8,766 bases of DNA from Lachnospiraceae bacterium UBA6987 (GTDB lineage: Bacteria > Bacillota > Clostridia > Lachnospirales > Lachnospiraceae): the NCBI GenBank assembly GCA_002449955.1, contig DJYD01000036.1:1-8766 (forward strand). The letters are read 5' to 3'. The notes below the pieces were generated by a model. That model searched no databases and was not told the DNA's origin. It saw only the letters and a list, made by a program, of their open reading frames with translations. Below are positions 7,486-8,766 of the stretch, one piece after another. Position 1 is the stretch's first letter, and every line of letters starts with the position of its first letter. The position numbers and the translations under genes are program-made.

Positions 7486-7515
7486 TTTCATACGGTCTGT
7501 ATTGAATTTTGCCCA

Positions 7516-7544
7516 ATTATAGCGCGGCCTTCCCGGTATTGCAA
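7516..7544 (-). promoter_or_regulatory. Promoter for the riboswitch-symporter-DUF1294 unit
   Basis: Minus strand TTGCAA (7544-7539), a 17-base spacer and a perfect TATAAT (7521-7516). The start should be near 7509, giving a leader of about 230 bases that contains the whole aptamer and terminator. Confidence 0.85.
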
Positions 7545-7573
7545 GCGCTTTTTCGCACAATAATAGATTTTTT

Positions 7574-7601
7574 CGGTAAATTTTCAATCCATCTTTTACC
7601 G
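7574..7601. repeat. Inverted repeat upstream of the symporter promoter
   Basis: CGGTAAA (7574-7580) and TTTACCG (7595-7601) are a perfect seven-base inverted repeat with a 14-base gap, 30-57 bases upstream of the minus-strand -35 box. There is no T-run in the right place for a terminator on either strand. It could be a regulator site, or chance in an AT-richer spacer. I see no gene in 7545-7739. Confidence 0.3.
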
Positions 7602-7630
7602 CCTCCGATAAGATCCCCTCTCCGAAGAAG

Positions 7631-7670
7631 AAAAAAGAACACCGGATTGCATCTTGCGCAAGCCGGTGTT
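7631..7670 (-). terminator. Minus-strand terminator-like hairpin overlapping a plus-strand promoter
   Basis: AACACCGG (7638-7645) and CCGGTGTT (7663-7670) are perfectly complementary; inside them TTGC/GCAA adds four more pairs after an A-G mismatch. On the minus strand the hairpin is followed by CTTTTTTCTTC, the form of an intrinsic terminator. It would stop transcription coming leftward toward the riboswitch. The same symmetry encloses the -35 box of the plus-strand gene, so it could instead be an operator. Confidence 0.6.
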
Positions 7671-7682
7671 TAATGATATAAT
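7654..7682 (+). promoter_or_regulatory. Promoter of the small membrane protein gene
   Basis: TTGCGC (7654-7659, three of six consensus bases), a 17-base spacer and a perfect TATAAT (7677-7682). The start should be near 7689, leaving an untranslated leader of about 50 bases. The -35 box lies in the loop and 3' arm of the inverted repeat at 7638-7670. Confidence 0.75.
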
Positions 7683-7696
7683 CCCCCTTGCATCCG

Positions 7697-7712
7697 GAAA
7701 GCAATTGCTTTC
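7697..7712. repeat. 16-bp perfect palindrome in the 5' leader of the small membrane protein gene
   Basis: GAAAGCAATTGCTTTC is a perfect palindrome about 10-25 bases after the predicted transcription start. A second, overlapping inverted repeat uses GGAAAGCA (7696-7703) and TGCTTTCC (7713-7720). The position suits an operator or a leader hairpin just before the SD (GGAAGGAG, 7723-7730). Confidence 0.5.
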
Positions 7713-7739
7713 TGCTTTCCCTGGAAGGAGAACAGTTTC

Positions 7740-8246
7740 ATGTCTATTACATTTGTTACCGCCATCAACACCTGGGGCATCCTGGGTATCATATTCGGCG
7801 TGGCTGCCGTGGTCCTGGCCGTTCTTTATTTCTTCGGCCGCAAAATGCAGAAAAAGCAGGCTGAAGCCCAGGAACAGATCGATTCGAGCAAGCAGCTTGC
7901 CTCCATCCTTGTTATTGACAAGAAAAAGCTGAAGCCCAAGGATTCCGGCCTGCCGCAGGTGGCTCTCGGCCAGCTCCCCTGGTATGCGAAGAATCAGAAG
8001 CTCCCGATCGTCAAAGCCAAGATCGGTCCGCAGATCATGACCCTGATGTGCGATGCCGAGGTTTTCGAGATCCTCCCCGTCAAGAAGGAATGCAAGGTTG
8101 CCTTGAGCGGTATCTATATTGCCGAACTGAAGTCCGTCCGCGGCGGCAAGGTCCCGGAAAAGCCGGCCAAGGTCGGTGCCTTAAAACGCATCCTGAACAA
8201 TATCAATGCCAAGATCAAAAAGAACGACGAGAGCAAGAAGAAATAA
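7740..8246 (+). CDS. Conserved hypothetical single-pass membrane protein
   Basis: 168 residues. A short N-terminus is followed by one hydrophobic segment (about 11-33, WGILGIIFGVAAVVLAVLYFF), then a basic, probably cytoplasmic side starting GRKMQKKQAEAQEQ, with a short helical, glutamine-rich stretch to about 50. The soluble part contains LASILVIDKKKLKPKDSGLP, LPWYAKNQKLPIVKAKIGPQIMTLMCD split over 76-103, and a C-terminal lysine-rich tail ending KKNDESKKK. There is no signal-peptidase site, so it should stay anchored. I recognise the pattern only as an uncharacterised family of Clostridia; no catalytic motif is visible and I assign no function. ATG 7740 has GGAAGGAG nine bases upstream and its own promoter. 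It is transcribed away from the glycine-riboswitch unit. An insertion sequence lies 54 bases after its stop. Confidence 0.87.
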   Translation: MSITFVTAINTWGILGIIFGVAAVVLAVLYFFGRKMQKKQAEAQEQIDSSKQLASILVIDKKKLKPKDSGLPQVALGQLPWYAKNQKLPIVKAKIGPQIMTLMCDAEVFEILPVKKECKVALSGIYIAELKSVRGGKVPEKPAKVGALKRILNNINAKIKKNDESKKK

Positions 8247-8272
8247 GCTGTCCGTTCATACCGCATAAACAC

Positions 8273-8300
8273 ACAAAAAACGCCGTCCCGGCTGGTGATA
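8273..8300 (+). other. Possible remnant of a terminator broken by the insertion sequence
   Basis: After the stop at 8246 comes an A-run and a GC-rich stretch (AAAAAACGCCGTCCCGGC), which looks like the 5' half of a bidirectional intrinsic terminator. No matching 3' arm or T-run follows before the IS end at 8301; only a four-pair GCCG/CGGC hairpin forms. Low confidence, since the other side of the IS is not in the window. Confidence 0.3.
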
Positions 8301-8320
8301 TGTACCCAGTTTCCTGGACA
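8301..8320. repeat. Terminal inverted repeat of the IS (one copy)
   Basis: TGTACCCAGTTTCCTGGACA. Assigned by resemblance to IS150-type ends and by distance from orfB; the partner copy is outside the window, so the exact inner limit is unknown. Confidence 0.65.
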
Positions 8321-8340
8321 CATTGATTTATGACCGAGGC

Positions 8341-8766
8341 TCAACAGGTGGATGCCATTCTGTACTTTACAGGTGGCATCCACTTTGTTTTTGCCTGGAT
8401 GCGCTCATTGTTGTAATAGTCAATGTAATCGGCCATGGCCGCGGAAAACTCCTCATAGGATCGGAAGTCTTTCTCGCACCCATAGAACATCTCATTCTTC
8501 AGCCTCCCAAAGAAGGTCTCCATGATGCTGTTATCATAACAGTTCCCCTTCCGGGACATAGACTGTATGATGCCTCGTTTACTAAGTTCTTTTCTGTAAT
8601 AAATGTGCTGATACTGCCAGCCCTGGTCGGAGTGAAAGATCAGACCTTTGAGCGATGTAAACCTGCCAAGCCCTTTCTCCAGCATCCTCCGGATCTGCTC
8701 CATGTTTGGACTCTGTGAGAGGTCATAAGAGATGACCTCGTTCGTGTGCATGTCCAGAATCGGAGA
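8341..8766 (-). CDS. IS3-family transposase OrfB, C-terminal part
   Basis: DDE recombinase that cuts and joins the IS ends. The last 141 residues are present; the frame is open to the window edge, beginning SPILDMHTNEVISYDLS. The rve core shows the second catalytic Asp in IFHSDQGWQYQ and the Glu in NSIMETFFGRLKNE with exactly 35 residues between them, the DD(35)E spacing of this family. QSMSRKGNCYDNS and the C-terminal DYIDYYNNERIQAKTKWMPPVKYR are also typical of the IS150 group. The first catalytic Asp and OrfA lie beyond the window, so whether the element is intact cannot be told. The final 12 codons encode a strong hairpin that reads as a terminator on the opposite strand. Confidence 0.95.
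   Translation of the reverse strand, partial: SPILDMHTNEVISYDLSQSPNMEQIRRMLEKGLGRFTSLKGLIFHSDQGWQYQHIYYRKELSKRGIIQSMSRKGNCYDNSIMETFFGRLKNEMFYGCEKDFRSYEEFSAAMADYIDYYNNERIQAKTKWMPPVKYRMASTC
8348..8391 (+). terminator. Antisense terminator inside the transposase 3' end
   Basis: GTGGATGCCA (8348-8357) pairs with TGGCATCCAC (8374-8383), and CTGTA (8360-8364) with TACAG (8368-8372) around a three-base loop: 15 pairs with a small TT/G internal loop. On the plus strand it is followed by TTTGTTTTT. It should stop transcription entering the IS from the left, including from the gene at 7740. No T-run follows on the minus strand, so transposase mRNA is not terminated here. Confidence 0.8.

Larger units (their letters stand above)
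8301..8766 (-). mobile_element. IS3-family (IS150-like) insertion sequence, right end, partial
   Basis: The element begins at TGTACCCAGTTTCCTGGACA, which has the TG start and GGACA character of IS150-group ends, 40 bases from the transposase stop. It runs out of the window through orfB. The target-site duplication would be the three or four bases ending at 8300 (ATA or GATA), but this cannot be checked without the other end. Confidence 0.88.

Noticed and set aside
5191..7500. Ten-base match TACAGACCGT in both leaders (5200-5191 and about 7499-7490 on the minus strand)
   Set aside because: Short, at non-equivalent positions in the two leaders (after the terminator in one, before the aptamer in the other); most likely chance.
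7435..7704. 89-residue minus-strand open frame in the intergenic region
   Set aside because: It begins at TTG without a convincing SD and runs through a terminator hairpin, the symporter promoter and the glycine aptamer.
8114..8718. Open frames 8114-8383 (-) and 8323-8718 (+)
   Set aside because: They are shadows of the small membrane protein gene and of the transposase, and one crosses the IS boundary.
1..8766. CRISPR arrays, tRNA or rRNA genes, toxin-antitoxin or phage-defence genes
   Set aside because: I saw no regularly spaced repeats, no cloverleaf with the usual tRNA motifs, and no defence-family domains on either strand.

Overview
The window looks like chromosomal DNA from a Gram-positive, mid-GC (by eye) member of the Clostridia, most likely Lachnospiraceae-like. 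The reasons are a T-box leader on an aminoacyl-tRNA synthetase gene, a glycine riboswitch with an intrinsic terminator, strong AGGAGG ribosome binding sites, consensus vegetative promoters, and the families present. This placement is inference; no 16S or other marker is in the window.

Layout, right to left, because most genes are on the minus strand. (a) 8301-8766 is the right end of an IS3-family (IS150-like) insertion sequence, with the C-terminal half of its DDE transposase. (b) 7740-8246 (+) encodes a small single-pass membrane protein of unknown function with its own promoter and two dyad symmetries nearby. (c) 7277-7740 is a control region firing in both directions. Its minus-strand part holds a promoter, a single-aptamer glycine riboswitch and an intrinsic terminator. 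(d) 5534-7277 (-) is a two-gene unit: an AGCS-family sodium:alanine/glycine symporter overlapping a DUF1294 membrane protein. (e) 5143-5496 is a second control region: a perfect-consensus promoter, a complete T-box leader and its terminator. (f) 1-5143 (-) is ileS (eukaryote-like, type 2 isoleucyl-tRNA synthetase) overlapping glgP (glycogen phosphorylase), which is cut by the window edge one residue before its PLP lysine.

Two adjacent minus-strand units are thus each controlled by an amino-acid-sensing RNA leader: glycine for the symporter unit, uncharged tRNA for ileS-glgP. The most notable points are that glgP appears to sit under the ileS T-box through a TGATG stop/start overlap, and that the apparent T-box specifier triplet reads GUC (Val) rather than an isoleucine codon. 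The IS carries a strong hairpin plus T-run, encoded within the last transposase codons, that should stop transcription entering from outside; it may now serve as terminator for the small membrane protein gene. I did not find a wholly new system; the novelty is in the regulatory arrangement.
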